The notes: generated by a model not told the origin, from the letters alone. Shown: positions 47,375-57,574, numbered from the stretch's first letter. The stretch is 60,099 bases of DNA from an uncultured Acidobacteriia bacterium (GCA_903892565.1 CAITIX010000449.1:1-60099); one strand, 5' to 3'. Program-made: numbers and translations.

Positions 47375-48727
47375 ATGCGATATCTGCTGCTCGCTGTATT
47401 CTTCGCAGAAATTGCTCGATGCGGCCTCATCAACGCTGATGCGGTAAATGCATCGATGTTTAGCGTCACCACCGTCGAGAGTGGAGTCGGACTTCCAACG
47501 GATCTCCTTCCACTCTCCAGCGGAGGGCTTTGGGTAAATTCGAGTCCGGGCTATGGATACACCCAGTCCCAAATGCTGTATTTTCCAACCCCCAATACCG
47601 TTGGCGCCCCCGTCTACGCGCCGACCTATGCGGGCAATCCAACGAACGGCATGTTGACGGGCACGGCCGCCATGGGTAACAATCTCGCGGTTGGCACTTT
47701 CCAAACCGCCGACGGCGTAAACACCATCAATATTGTCCAGCCCGGTGCGACGCCAGCCTCCCCGATGACCACGGTCGCCACCCTCCAGATGACGTATCCT
47801 TCCGCGTGGGAGCACAACACCGTGGGTCTGGCAGCTCGGCCCACGCCCGGCGTCTCGGGATCCTACGATCTGATCGTGAACGTGGGCGCCGAGGGCGATA
47901 ACACGGCAACGCCAGCGGGAGATATGGTTACTCTTACGGGCACCGGATTCGCTGCGACGCCCTCCGCCTCTCTTCACGGCGACTCCTTGTACATGATTCG
48001 AATCAACACGGCCGGCCCGCAGCCTGCCGTGACAAACGTACAACAGGTTGCCACGGGAATTCGCAACGTCTACGGTATGACCTTTGCCCCCAACGGAGAT
48101 TTCTATTTCGCGGACAACGCCATCGACCAGATTCCGCCGGGCGGCGCCCTTGTCGGGACAGCACTTACATCCATGCCGGATGGAGAACCTCCCCAGGCCG
48201 ACGAGTTGAACAAGATCTCCGCGTCGCAGCTCGGTGTTGGCGCGCCGCTCAACTTTGGATATCCAACTTGCTACACCCAATACGCTTACGGAGGCGTTCC
48301 TGGCGCGCAAGTAGGCAGCGGCTGCGTCCAACCCGTCGCGGTATTTCAGCCCGTCACGAACGGTACCGGCACCCACGAGCTCGAAGGACCGACGGACATC
48401 GCGATGGCGCCCACTTCGTTTCCCGCAGGCTTCAACAACGGTATCTTCATCGGCTTCGCCGGAGGCGAAACGCCGAATGACGAGGCAGGTCTTGCTTATT
48501 ACAGCTTCGATACCGGATCCGTAACCCAGTTCATACAAAGTGAGAATCCGATGGTGACCAACATCATCGGAGTTTCTTCCACCAGCAACGCGCTTTTCCT
48601 GTCCGACTTTGTTTCGGGAAATGTCTTTGAGATCCAAAGCGCCGTGCCCGAACCGGGCTCCAGGTGGCTTGTCTGCCTCGGCGTGGCCTTATTCGGCGGC
48701 CTTGGGTTGCGTAAGGCACACCGCTAG
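47375..48727 (+). CDS. PEP-CTERM-anchored propeller protein
   Basis: A 450-residue exported protein started at ATG before RYLLLAVFF. The body is a beta-propeller with GVGLPTDLL, GIRNVYGMTFAPNGDFYFADN, GYPTCYTQY and LEGPTDIAMAPTSF, resembling glucose/sorbosone-dehydrogenase-like propellers, though the catalytic histidine is not evident. The end is a full PEP-CTERM sorting signal: VPEPGS, a hydrophobic span and GLGLRKAHR. An exosortase elsewhere would process it and place it at the outer surface or in exopolysaccharide. Confidence 0.85.
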   Translation: MRYLLLAVFFAEIARCGLINADAVNASMFSVTTVESGVGLPTDLLPLSSGGLWVNSSPGYGYTQSQMLYFPTPNTVGAPVYAPTYAGNPTNGMLTGTAAMGNNLAVGTFQTADGVNTINIVQPGATPASPMTTVATLQMTYPSAWEHNTVGLAARPTPGVSGSYDLIVNVGAEGDNTATPAGDMVTLTGTGFAATPSASLHGDSLYMIRINTAGPQPAVTNVQQVATGIRNVYGMTFAPNGDFYFADNAIDQIPPGGALVGTALTSMPDGEPPQADELNKISASQLGVGAPLNFGYPTCYTQYAYGGVPGAQVGSGCVQPVAVFQPVTNGTGTHELEGPTDIAMAPTSFPAGFNNGIFIGFAGGETPNDEAGLAYYSFDTGSVTQFIQSENPMVTNIIGVSSTSNALFLSDFVSGNVFEIQSAVPEPGSRWLVCLGVALFGGLGLRKAHR

Positions 48728-49037
48728 CACCGGAAAACCGACAGGCCCCACCCCGGGAATCCTGAACCATCGGCATCACTGGCTCGGCTCAGCAGCATAT
48801 CACCCCACGAACTCTTCCGCTCGGCGCGGCTCGCGGAACCGGCCATGCCACGTCCTTTTCGCGCTATCCCATTGCCAGGAAAGGGCTTCCCACGCCATAG
48901 GCGCCGTAACCGTTCAATGCAAAATAGCCCCATCCGATGCACTTAATGCCCTTTCGGTATAAGGATGTAGCTCTTAGTACCCCTCCTCTTTATACTCGTA
49001 ACTTAAAGTACTTTAACCAAACTGGGAGAGTCTCATT
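48728..49037. promoter_or_regulatory. Upstream region of the radical SAM gene with a perfect palindrome
   Basis: A 310-base spacer. TATACT at 48991-48996 could be a -10 box. Just downstream, TTAAAGTACTTTAA at 49003-49016 is a perfect 14-base palindrome placed between that box and the GGGAGAG ribosome site, a natural operator position. The rest shows no gene. Confidence 0.4.
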
Positions 49038-51158
<2,121 letters not shown>

Positions 51159-51181
51159 TTAAATTAGTAGGTTGGTTTTAC

Positions 51182-51212
51182 AAAAGGGCTGCTCGCAAGA
51201 GCGGCCCTTTTT
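51182..51212. terminator. Rho-independent terminator
   Basis: AAAAGGGC(T)GCTC, loop GCAA, GAGCGGCCCTTTTT form a strong stem with T tail directly after the radical SAM gene. Confidence 0.88.
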
Positions 51213-51237
51213 GTTTCGTTGAGCCGCCGGTAGATCG

Positions 51238-51243
51238 TATAAT
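51238..51243 (+). promoter_or_regulatory. -10 box TATAAT close to a start codon
   Basis: A consensus TATAAT lies 11 bases upstream of the ATG of the next gene, so transcription would begin only a few bases before the codon and the message may be almost leaderless; no ribosome-binding site is seen. A matching -35 box is not clear. Confidence 0.4.
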
Positions 51244-51254
51244 GGCGTTGCGTA

Positions 51255-52112
51255 ATGTCGGACGACAAAAATCAGAACGCTGAGGCCTCCACTTCGTTCA
51301 AGACTTTCTTAGAGTCTGTACCCCCTGGAAGAAGCGTCTCGGTGCACAGCCTAGATGGGCCAAGCCTGAATAACATTACTTTTGCGCTTAGGCTTCCAAC
51401 GATTGAGCTCTATTGCCCTACCGAAGCGTGCAACGGAATCCGTTTTTTTGAACCGTTAGAGCACCCAACCTGCCACTACGATTCCGGAAACCGAGTCTTC
51501 GTCGTGTATGAGTGCAGGAACTGTAAGGCCTCACAAAGAGTTTACGCGTTGGGCATCTCCAAGGAACTCTTTGGAAGTGACGGCTGGGCGCTTAAATTCG
51601 GTGAGGATCCCCCGTTCGGTCCTCCGACACCGGCGAGAGTAATAGCGCTTGTTGGGCCGGACAAGGAATTTTTCCTCAAGGGGCGCCGCGCCGAAAACCA
51701 AGGAATGGGGATCGCGGCATTCGCCTACTATAGGCGTGTCATTGAAAATCAGAAGAACCGTATTATAGACGAGATCATTAAGGTTTCCAAAAAGCTTGGC
51801 GCTGACCCTGGCCTTATCGCCGATTTGGAGAAAGCAAAGGCGGAGACACAATTCACTAGAGCCGTCGACTCCGTAAAACACGGAATACCGCAGTCGCTAC
51901 TTATTGACGGCCACAATCCGCTTGTCCTTCTTCACTCCGCGCTGAGCGAGGGGCTTCACGCGCAGACCGACGAAGAATGCCTTGAACTGGCAACCCATAT
52001 CCGCGTTGTCTTGGCTGATTTGGCCGAACGCCTGAGCGCCGCGCTGAAGGACCACGCCGAATTAAATAGTGCCGTAAGCCGGCTGATGCAACGCGCGACG
52101 CCGAAATCTTAA
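51255..52112 (+). CDS. Zinc-ribbon protein with DUF4145-like C-terminal part
   Basis: A 285-residue cytoplasmic protein. Residues 50-100 have C..EAC and C..C pairs (YCPTEACNG, YECRNCKA), a zinc-ribbon-type site. Residues 145-180 (FLKGRRAENQGMGIAAFAYYRRVIENQKNRIID) resemble the DUF4145 helix region, in which an R..E helix is conserved. Its function is unknown; some members lie near restriction or defence genes. Base composition is a little less GC-biased than that of its neighbours, and it is followed by the toxin-antitoxin pair, so transfer is possible. Confidence 0.6.
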   Translation: MSDDKNQNAEASTSFKTFLESVPPGRSVSVHSLDGPSLNNITFALRLPTIELYCPTEACNGIRFFEPLEHPTCHYDSGNRVFVVYECRNCKASQRVYALGISKELFGSDGWALKFGEDPPFGPPTPARVIALVGPDKEFFLKGRRAENQGMGIAAFAYYRRVIENQKNRIIDEIIKVSKKLGADPGLIADLEKAKAETQFTRAVDSVKHGIPQSLLIDGHNPLVLLHSALSEGLHAQTDEECLELATHIRVVLADLAERLSAALKDHAELNSAVSRLMQRATPKS

Positions 52113-52147
52113 TAGCAGATCCTCACCCGCGTCGTCATAAGAAGGTC

Positions 52148-52266
52148 GGATTCGGGATGACCGGGCTGCAGCGCAAATTGCCAAACGCGAGGACGTCCTC
52201 CCCTTTTTTGTGACGCTCCACAGCCGGGTCATCCCGAGTAGCAAAGCGACCGAGGGATCTGCTTTT
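52148..52266. repeat. REP-like element, inverted pair
   Basis: TCGGGATGAC (52152-52161) and GTCATCCCGA (52228-52237) are exact inverted arms; the right arm continues into the common CGAGGGATCTGCTTTT end. Downstream TGTGGGGCGAGCTTCA resembles the bases at 427-443, so the same composite unit exists at both ends of the window. Confidence 0.65.
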
Positions 52267-52329
52267 GTGGGGCGAGCTTCAGCTTGCGGCAGGCTTTAGC
52301 CTGCTCTGCGACAAGTTGGCCCAAGCCAC

Positions 52330-52686
52330 CTAAGCCGCGCGCACCACGATCTTCCCTGCCCTCCGTGAACGAGGTTTATCGCGGATCACGATCTCCACAT
52401 CCTGATCGAGCGCGGTCAAAAAATGCATCAGCCTCTCCACGGAAAACCCTTCGAGGCGGTAACTCAGCAGTGCCGAGACCTTGGGCTGATTGATCCCGAG
52501 CCGCCGTGCGGCCTCCGTTTGCGTCCAGCCAAAACGCTCGATGATCGCGCACAACGCGGCCGCGAGCCGGACTTTCGTCTGCCGCTCCTCGGCGTCCTTG
52601 AAACCGAGGTCGGCGAAAACGTTGCCCGAACTCGCGACGATCCGCGGATTCGAGTTCGTTTTTCGCGCCTTAATTTTTTGTTCCAT
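52330..52686 (-). CDS. HigA-like antitoxin (XRE helix-turn-helix)
   Basis: A 118-residue protein; the start is taken at ATG before EQKIKARK, overlapping the toxin gene by 17 bases. The DNA-binding HTH is seen at about residues 50-75: WTQTEAARRLGINQPKVSALL. The ending DQDVEIVIRDKP is characteristic of antitoxins of this subtype (helix-turn-helix partner of RelE/Gp49-like toxins). Toxin-first order fits the higBA type. It should repress its own promoter through the palindrome upstream of the toxin. Confidence 0.85.
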   Translation of the reverse strand: MEQKIKARKTNSNPRIVASSGNVFADLGFKDAEERQTKVRLAAALCAIIERFGWTQTEAARRLGINQPKVSALLSYRLEGFSVERLMHFLTALDQDVEIVIRDKPRSRRAGKIVVRAA

Positions 52687-53050
52687 ATCGGCTCTCATAG
52701 TCCTGCTGCGCAAACTTCAGGCGCTGGCGGATCAACGCTACATCTCTTTGCGCGGTTTGTTTTCCCTTGGGCGATTTCTTCTGGAATGCGTGTAACACAT
52801 AACAGGCTTCCCGGAAGCGAACCGTGTACACCGCGCGATAGGTGTCGCCCTTGAAATCGTCGACGACCTCAAACACGCCGGCTCCCTCGCCCTTCCATGG
52901 CTTGGCCGCCGGATGCTTGCCCCCGAATTGAGCCACGCTCAGCGCCGATCCCATGTTGTCTTTGACCAATTCCGGAAATTCCAACAGATCTTCCCGTGAC
53001 GATCCGACCCAGAACAAGGGCTTCTCGCCAGCCACCTTCGGCCGCGTCAT
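52670..53050 (-). CDS. RelE/HigB-like toxin (phage Gp49-like)
   Basis: A 126-residue small basic protein. Core: LFWVGSSREDLLEFP, AVYTVRFREACYVLHAFQKKSPKGKQT and ARDVALIRQRL-like QRDVALIRQRL. This is the Gp49-like type II toxin family, whose members usually cut mRNA on ribosomes. The start ATG is immediately preceded by the operator palindrome. It is the first gene of a two-gene operon with the XRE antitoxin. Confidence 0.87.
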   Translation of the reverse strand: MTRPKVAGEKPLFWVGSSREDLLEFPELVKDNMGSALSVAQFGGKHPAAKPWKGEGAGVFEVVDDFKGDTYRAVYTVRFREACYVLHAFQKKSPKGKQTAQRDVALIRQRLKFAQQDYESRYGTKN

Positions 53051-53052
53051 TC

Positions 53053-53070
53053 TATCCTAGATCTAGGATA
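53053..53070. promoter_or_regulatory. Perfect 18-bp palindrome, toxin-antitoxin operator
   Basis: TATCCTAGATCTAGGATA is fully self-complementary and lies three bases before the toxin start codon, overlapping an AT-rich -10-like stretch (GATATAT on the minus strand). This is the expected position for the antitoxin binding site. Confidence 0.75.
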
Positions 53071-53385
53071 TATCACATTCTGGCCGGCATTCAAAGTGTT
53101 TGCCAACTCGTGCTCCGCGCGTTCGACAACTCGCTGAAAATCAATTCGTTGAAAATAGGAGCCCTCGCAAGGCCCTGGTTAAGGGGTAGGGTGCTGAAAA
53201 TCGCGGCGTGCGCTCCTAGGGCCGCTAGCGCCTCAGGAAACACGTGTCCGGTATACGGGACAAAATGGGGCGGTCCACTCCTTCACAGTCGGGGTTCGGT
53301 GCTGTTTCGCGGATGCCAGTGTCGAGCACCGAACCGCGACCCGTTAGGGAGCGGACAGAGCCGTAGCATCTCGTTGCCAAGGCCG
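53071..53385. repeat. Intergenic stretch with hairpin and dispersed repeat copy
   Basis: No gene is seen. GGTTCGGTGCT (53293-53303) and AGCACCGAACC (53325-53335) form an exact 11-base stem. Overlapping its right arm is a copy of the ACCGCGACC..AGGGAGC family. The remaining bases show nothing. Confidence 0.55.
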
Positions 53386-53934
53386 CTAGGACTTCTTCGA
53401 CCTACTACCCGGTGCGGGTTTAATGTCCACAAAGTCCTTCCGCACTTTGTTGAAGCGCTTCTCGTAATTGCGTCCATCGCCATACGGCAGGAAGTGGTCA
53501 TAGCGCGAGTGCGGATGCGTCAGTTCCGTGTGATGCTTGATGGGACAAAAGTGCTGCTCGGTGCGCGCGGTGATTTCGCTCACGTAGGCAAGCAGTCCAT
53601 TCGCATAGGAGCAATAGATGCAGCCGGCCTTTTCGATCCAATTGAGATACGGCAGGCGGCCGCGGTCGAAGACGATGTAATCCTGACGGCGCACGCGCGG
53701 AATTCCATTGCCGCGAAAACACACCGCTTGATAAACGGTGACGTAAAGATCCAGCGCGACGAAGAAGAATGCCCCGGCGTAGATCAATGGCGAGGACCAC
53801 AGTACCTTGCCGCGCGCGTCCTTGAGATGTCGCCAGATGCTTTTCGGCGAAAGGACTTCTACAATTTCTTCGACAATCTCTTCGACGACTTCTTTTACGT
53901 CCGGCTGCTTATCCGTCTTGTCCGACTTATCCAT
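53386..53934 (-). CDS. Conserved membrane protein with CxxC...CPIKH motif
   Basis: A 182-residue protein, start at ATG before DKSDKTDK. An acidic coiled segment (VVEEIVEEIVEVL) is followed by a hydrophobic stretch (about 58-78), then a conserved block: RRQDYIVFDRGRLPYLNWIEKAGCIYCSYANGLLAYVSEI and ARTEQHFCPIKH. I recall this block from uncharacterised proteins in several phyla. The three cysteines and the histidine could bind a metal. No function is known; the context (a secreted protein gene upstream, repeats downstream) gives no hint. Confidence 0.65.
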   Translation of the reverse strand: MDKSDKTDKQPDVKEVVEEIVEEIVEVLSPKSIWRHLKDARGKVLWSSPLIYAGAFFFVALDLYVTVYQAVCFRGNGIPRVRRQDYIVFDRGRLPYLNWIEKAGCIYCSYANGLLAYVSEITARTEQHFCPIKHHTELTHPHSRYDHFLPYGDGRNYEKRFNKVRKDFVDIKPAPGSRSKKS

Positions 53935-54012
53935 GCATGGGCCACCTCCCTCACTGTAAAGCAAGTGGATGACCATGGGCTGAGGCGGACGTGCCGCAGG
54001 TCCGCTCGTTCT

Positions 54013-55191
54013 TTATTTCGAACGGATATTATTCTTGCCGGAGAGCTCGACGCAGTTGTAGGGCACGTAGGGCTCGTCGGAGAGTTGCATGTAATCCTTG
54101 CCCGTAATCGGCACCTTCCAATAAAGGGGATCTTCGGCGACGTAAGAACGCGTCAGCGTCTTGGCTGCGGCATCCACATCAAACCGCTCGACGACGTGCA
54201 GTTGATCGCTGTGCATCACGCCGTTGATCGGAATCGCCACTCCCGGCAGAAAGCCGACCGTGTCCACCACCATCGTGTCGCCATCCCACTTGCCGATGGA
54301 GTTGCCGCCTCTTGAAGGCTTGATGACCTTGGGATGCGAGGTCTGGTCCAAAGCAATGGTGCGGACGAAATCCATGTAGCCATACTTCATGGTGATTTGT
54401 TTGTCCGTCTGAATGATGTCGTTCACGTGGCGATCATGCACCCAGCCAAAAAGGATGTTCGCGGGATCGCACTTGATGGCCGGATCGTCAAACGGTTGAT
54501 CGTACTTCGCCGCCGCAGCCTTGCCGGCATCCGTTTCCTCGGGACGAGGCGGACCGCCACGGCCCGGACCCTTCTTGCCGTCGGCTCCTGGAGGCGGACC
54601 TTTCTTGCCTTCTCCGCCAGGACCACCGGGCCCGCGACCTTCTCCGCCGATGCCCACCCACGGGCCTTGCAGATTCGGATGTCCGCTCGCCGTGCGCGCC
54701 GGACGATTCGCATGCGTCGCGGCAATGGTCGCCAGAGGATTCGCACCGCCCTTGGTGAAGTCTTCCGTGCGGCCGATCTCGCGTCCATCTTCAAACACGA
54801 AGGAGTTCATGAAGCAGACGTTCTCTTCGTTGCGGCCGGGAGATCCCTTGATGGTGCCCTTCTGGCCCGGAGTCAAGGTTGTCCTGGTCCATCCCACACG
54901 CTGCAGAGACGTAACGGCCGGCAGTTCGCAGCGTCCCGTGATCGTCTTGCCGCTCGCGTCCGGCATAGAGAAAAACACGTACGCGTGAGGATTCACGAAC
55001 TGGAACTGCGTGACAGTGACCTTCCACTCGATGTGTTTGCTTAGGTCGTAGGCCGTGGAAGAGTGATGCGCGCTTGCCGTCATCGCCGTGAGGGCAATCG
55101 CCGCCACAAGTGCTGCGGGGCGCATCGCGACGTTGCCCATGGACAACGTCGTGGAAAATCTCGGTGACAACCAACTACCAATTCGACTCAT
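54013..55191 (-). CDS. Secreted protein with DUF6152 domain, paralogue 3 of 3
   Basis: A 392-residue exported protein, started at the ATG after AGGAAAGGG. The signal peptide is followed by HHSSTAYDLSKHIEWKVTVTQFQFVNPHAYVFF, the DUF6152 domain whose HHS histidines may bind copper when they become N-terminal. A Gly/Pro/Lys low-complexity stretch lies at about 200-240. The C-terminal half contains IGKWDGDTMVVDTVGF, the core shared with the proteins at 8703 and 44586. It is therefore a fusion of the DUF6152 domain to that core. Function unknown. Confidence 0.75.
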   Translation of the reverse strand: MSRIGSWLSPRFSTTLSMGNVAMRPAALVAAIALTAMTASAHHSSTAYDLSKHIEWKVTVTQFQFVNPHAYVFFSMPDASGKTITGRCELPAVTSLQRVGWTRTTLTPGQKGTIKGSPGRNEENVCFMNSFVFEDGREIGRTEDFTKGGANPLATIAATHANRPARTASGHPNLQGPWVGIGGEGRGPGGPGGEGKKGPPPGADGKKGPGRGGPPRPEETDAGKAAAAKYDQPFDDPAIKCDPANILFGWVHDRHVNDIIQTDKQITMKYGYMDFVRTIALDQTSHPKVIKPSRGGNSIGKWDGDTMVVDTVGFLPGVAIPINGVMHSDQLHVVERFDVDAAAKTLTRSYVAEDPLYWKVPITGKDYMQLSDEPYVPYNCVELSGKNNIRSK

Positions 55192-55363
55192 TGAAAAACC
55201 CTTTCCTGCTTCGCGATGCAAGGCATTTTACAAACCGCCCGTGGAACCCAACTCCGCCACCTCAGAAGACGCATGCCTTCGCTGTATGTTTACGTCGGAA
55301 CATTTACGCCCTCATTATTCTAGCCATGAGTTGTAAAGAACCCGTAGAGTCTGCCGAGTAAAT

Positions 55364-55380
55364 TGTAAAGGAAGTGTAAA
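55364..55380. promoter_or_regulatory. Putative OmpR/PhoB-type operator, two 11-bp repeats (minus orientation)
   Basis: TGTAAAGGAAGTGTAAA has TGTAAA at 55364 and 55375, exactly 11 bases apart; read on the minus strand this is TTTACA-N5-TTTACA, as at 24991. Another TGTAAA lies at 55332. The site is about 175 bases upstream of the DUF6152 gene and about 90 bases upstream of the ABC ATPase gene, so either could be the target. Confidence 0.5.
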
Positions 55381-55471
55381 ACAGGCCGCATTTTGTTCGT
55401 TTTTGAAAGCACCGCAGTCACAAACACTTTCATCGAACGAACGACGTGCCGACAACGTTATTCTCTATATA

Positions 55472-56479
55472 GTGTCTGCATCTGCCGCGTTCTCTGAATA
55501 TGCAATCGAAACAGAAGGCCTCACGAAGGTTTTCCGCAACCGCTGGTCCGGAACGGAACTGCGCGCGGTGGACGATGTTTCGCTGCGCGTCCCGCGCGGC
55601 AGCACATATGGCTTGCTCGGCCCGAATGGCGCAGGGAAAACGACGTTCGTAAAAGTACTGCTCTCGTGCGCGCATCCCACGGCGGGCAGCGCCAAGGTGT
55701 TTGGACGCGATACGCGAGAGGCAGAAGCGCGCAGGCCGATCGGCTACCTTCCGGAGAACCATCGTTTCCCTACCTATATGACGGGCTGGAGCATGCTGGA
55801 TTTTTACGGCGCTCTCTCCGGCATGGATTCCGCAGCGCGCCAACGCCGCATTCCGGAGCTGCTCGCGCAAGTCGGGCTCGATGAACGCGCGCATCATCAG
55901 CGATTGGGAAAATATTCCAAAGGCATGCTGCAAAGAGTCGGACTGGCGCAGGCGCTGATGCACGCGCCACAATTGCTGGTTCTGGATGAACCGAGCGACG
56001 GCGTGGATCCGGTAGGCCGCAAGCAAATTCGCGATGTCCTGACGGCACTGGAAGAAAAGGGCGTGACGATCTTCATCAACTCGCACTTGCTGCAGGAGGT
56101 GGAGTTATTCTGTCACGATGTCGCGATCATCCAAAGAGGCCGGCTAGCGCTTTCCGGCTCGGTGAAAGAACTGACCAACGGCAGCGGCTACTCGGTGGAA
56201 GCCCTGGGAGTTGCCGACAACTTGCGAACCGAACTCGCAGGCCGCGCTCGATCGTCCTCAGGGTTCGACTCGGGCAGCGACAAGAATGTGCGGCTCACGT
56301 TTGAAACGCGCGAGCAAGCAAACGAGGCGGTAGATCTGTTGCGCGCGCATCACTGCGAGATTGAATCCTTCGCGCGCACGCGCAGCACGCTGGAGGAAGT
56401 ATTCATCAAGACGGTGGAAGCATCGAAAGTTCCGGGGGTACAGCAAGAAAGAGTGGAGCAAGGAAGGGTACAGCAATGA
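55472..56479 (+). CDS. ABC transporter ATP-binding protein
   Basis: An ATPase of about 335 residues. The start is uncertain: GTG at 55472 is chosen because the domain begins shortly after (YAIETEGLTKVF); a TTG at 55403 would add 23 residues. Walker A is GPNGAGKTT, the signature YSKGMLQRVGLAQAL, Walker B LLVLDEPSDGVDP, and the switch histidine is in FINSHLL. A C-terminal DUF4162-like part follows. It forms an exporter with the permease gene, which starts inside its stop codon. Type: ABC-2-linked, possibly for a lipid, polysaccharide or drug. Confidence 0.88.
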   Translation: MSASAAFSEYAIETEGLTKVFRNRWSGTELRAVDDVSLRVPRGSTYGLLGPNGAGKTTFVKVLLSCAHPTAGSAKVFGRDTREAEARRPIGYLPENHRFPTYMTGWSMLDFYGALSGMDSAARQRRIPELLAQVGLDERAHHQRLGKYSKGMLQRVGLAQALMHAPQLLVLDEPSDGVDPVGRKQIRDVLTALEEKGVTIFINSHLLQEVELFCHDVAIIQRGRLALSGSVKELTNGSGYSVEALGVADNLRTELAGRARSSSGFDSGSDKNVRLTFETREQANEAVDLLRAHHCEIESFARTRSTLEEVFIKTVEASKVPGVQQERVEQGRVQQ

Positions 56480-57309
56480 ACGCATCCATTTTGACGCCAA
56501 CCCTGGCTCTAATACGTGATACGTTCCGCGAAGCCTTCGCGCGGCGCATTTTCTGGGGATTTTTTGGCTGCAGTAGCGCACTGCTGGTCTTCTTGCTACT
56601 AGTCACGAAAATCGATGTGCGGGTCGGAGGGCTGCCTTCGGCGTCGGACATCGGCGGCGCAGCCAGTCCAGAAGCGGTTTATTCAGTACTGCAAACGCAG
56701 AGCATCATCGCGATGGTGCTGTACTATGCCGGAACCGCGCTGGCCGTGTTCGCCTCCGCAGGCTTGGTTTCCGCGATGTTCGAACCGGGCCGCATTGAAT
56801 TACTGCTCTCGAAACCGCTGTCGCGCACGCACTTATTGTTGGGCCGTTACTTGGGAAACGTGCTGGTAGTGGTGGCAAACATTCTCTATCTGATCGTCGG
56901 CTCGTGGATCATTTTCGGCCTGAAGACGGGAGTGTGGGGCGCGGGATTCCTACTCTCCAGCGTTTTCATCATCCTCAATTTCAGCGTTCTGCTCGCGGTG
57001 ATCGTGCTGGTGGGTGTGCTGTGGGATAGCTCGGCGGTAGCGATCATGGTCACGTTCGCCCTCATGATCATTACGCCAATCTTGGCGCAGGTCGCGAGCA
57101 TGGATCAAGTGCTTGGTTCAGAAACTTCGCGAACGATCGTGCGTGTTCTGTACCAAGTGCTGCCGAAGACGTCCGACCTCGGCTCCATGGTTCGGAGCAC
57201 GATCCTACATCAACCGATCGAAAGCTGGATGCCGGTCTGGACCACAGCGCTGTTCGGCGCCGTCGTTCTGGCGCTGGGAGTGCGGCGGTTCAGCCAACGG
57301 ACGTTTTGA
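56476..57309 (+). CDS. ABC-2-type permease
   Basis: A 277-residue inner-membrane protein with six hydrophobic spans (about 20-45, 80-105, 115-140, 145-170, 180-205 and 250-270). It resembles ABC-2 permeases of the NosY type: IRDTFREAFARRIFWGFF at the N-terminus and LLSKPLSRTHLLLGRYLGN in the middle. It is coupled to the ATPase gene through ATGA. Substrate unknown. An exact hairpin follows the gene. Confidence 0.85.
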   Translation: MNASILTPTLALIRDTFREAFARRIFWGFFGCSSALLVFLLLVTKIDVRVGGLPSASDIGGAASPEAVYSVLQTQSIIAMVLYYAGTALAVFASAGLVSAMFEPGRIELLLSKPLSRTHLLLGRYLGNVLVVVANILYLIVGSWIIFGLKTGVWGAGFLLSSVFIILNFSVLLAVIVLVGVLWDSSAVAIMVTFALMIITPILAQVASMDQVLGSETSRTIVRVLYQVLPKTSDLGSMVRSTILHQPIESWMPVWTTALFGAVVLALGVRRFSQRTF

Positions 57310-57310
57310 C

Positions 57311-57333
57311 CAAGCTTGCATGAAGCAAGCTTG
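57311..57333. terminator. Hairpin after the ABC permease gene
   Basis: CAAGCTTGC and GCAAGCTTG are exact 9-base arms with a 5-base loop, one base after the stop codon. There is no T-tract, so it could be a weak terminator or a message-stabilising stem. A second small stem TCCGAT/ATCGGA follows. Confidence 0.55.
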
Positions 57334-57373
57334 TCCGATGAGACTGGCTTATCGGAAACGCAAGAAAACGAGC

Positions 57374-57505
57374 TTACTTGCGCGCGCCGCGGACCGTACC
57401 CTTCAGCTTCGACTGCCGGCGCTTGCTGGCCTTGCGCTTGGGCTTGCTGATGATGAAGGTACCGCTGCCGATGTACTGCGAGGAATAGAGTTTATCGTCT
57501 GCCAT
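57374..57505 (-). CDS. Small basic protein (43 residues)
   Basis: ATG with GGAA upstream and TATACT as a possible -10 box begins a short frame: ADDKLYSSQYIGSGTFIIS followed by a tail very rich in Lys and Arg (KPKRKASKRR, KLKGTVRGARK). The size and charge resemble nucleic-acid- or ribosome-associated small proteins. It fills the space between two plus-strand genes, and the strict separation of an uncharged head from a basic tail argues against chance. Function unknown. Confidence 0.5.
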   Translation of the reverse strand: MADDKLYSSQYIGSGTFIISKPKRKASKRRQSKLKGTVRGARK

Positions 57506-57574
57506 GATGAAGTTCCAGTATAGCGCAGTGGCTGCCGGAGTATGCGCTGGCTCCCGGTAGGGCGCACTACCGAA

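Noticed and set aside
47207-48637. 476-codon minus-strand frame opposite the PEP-CTERM gene
   Set aside because: Arg/Gly/Val-rich shadow with no motif; the plus frame has a signal peptide, propeller motifs and a sorting signal.
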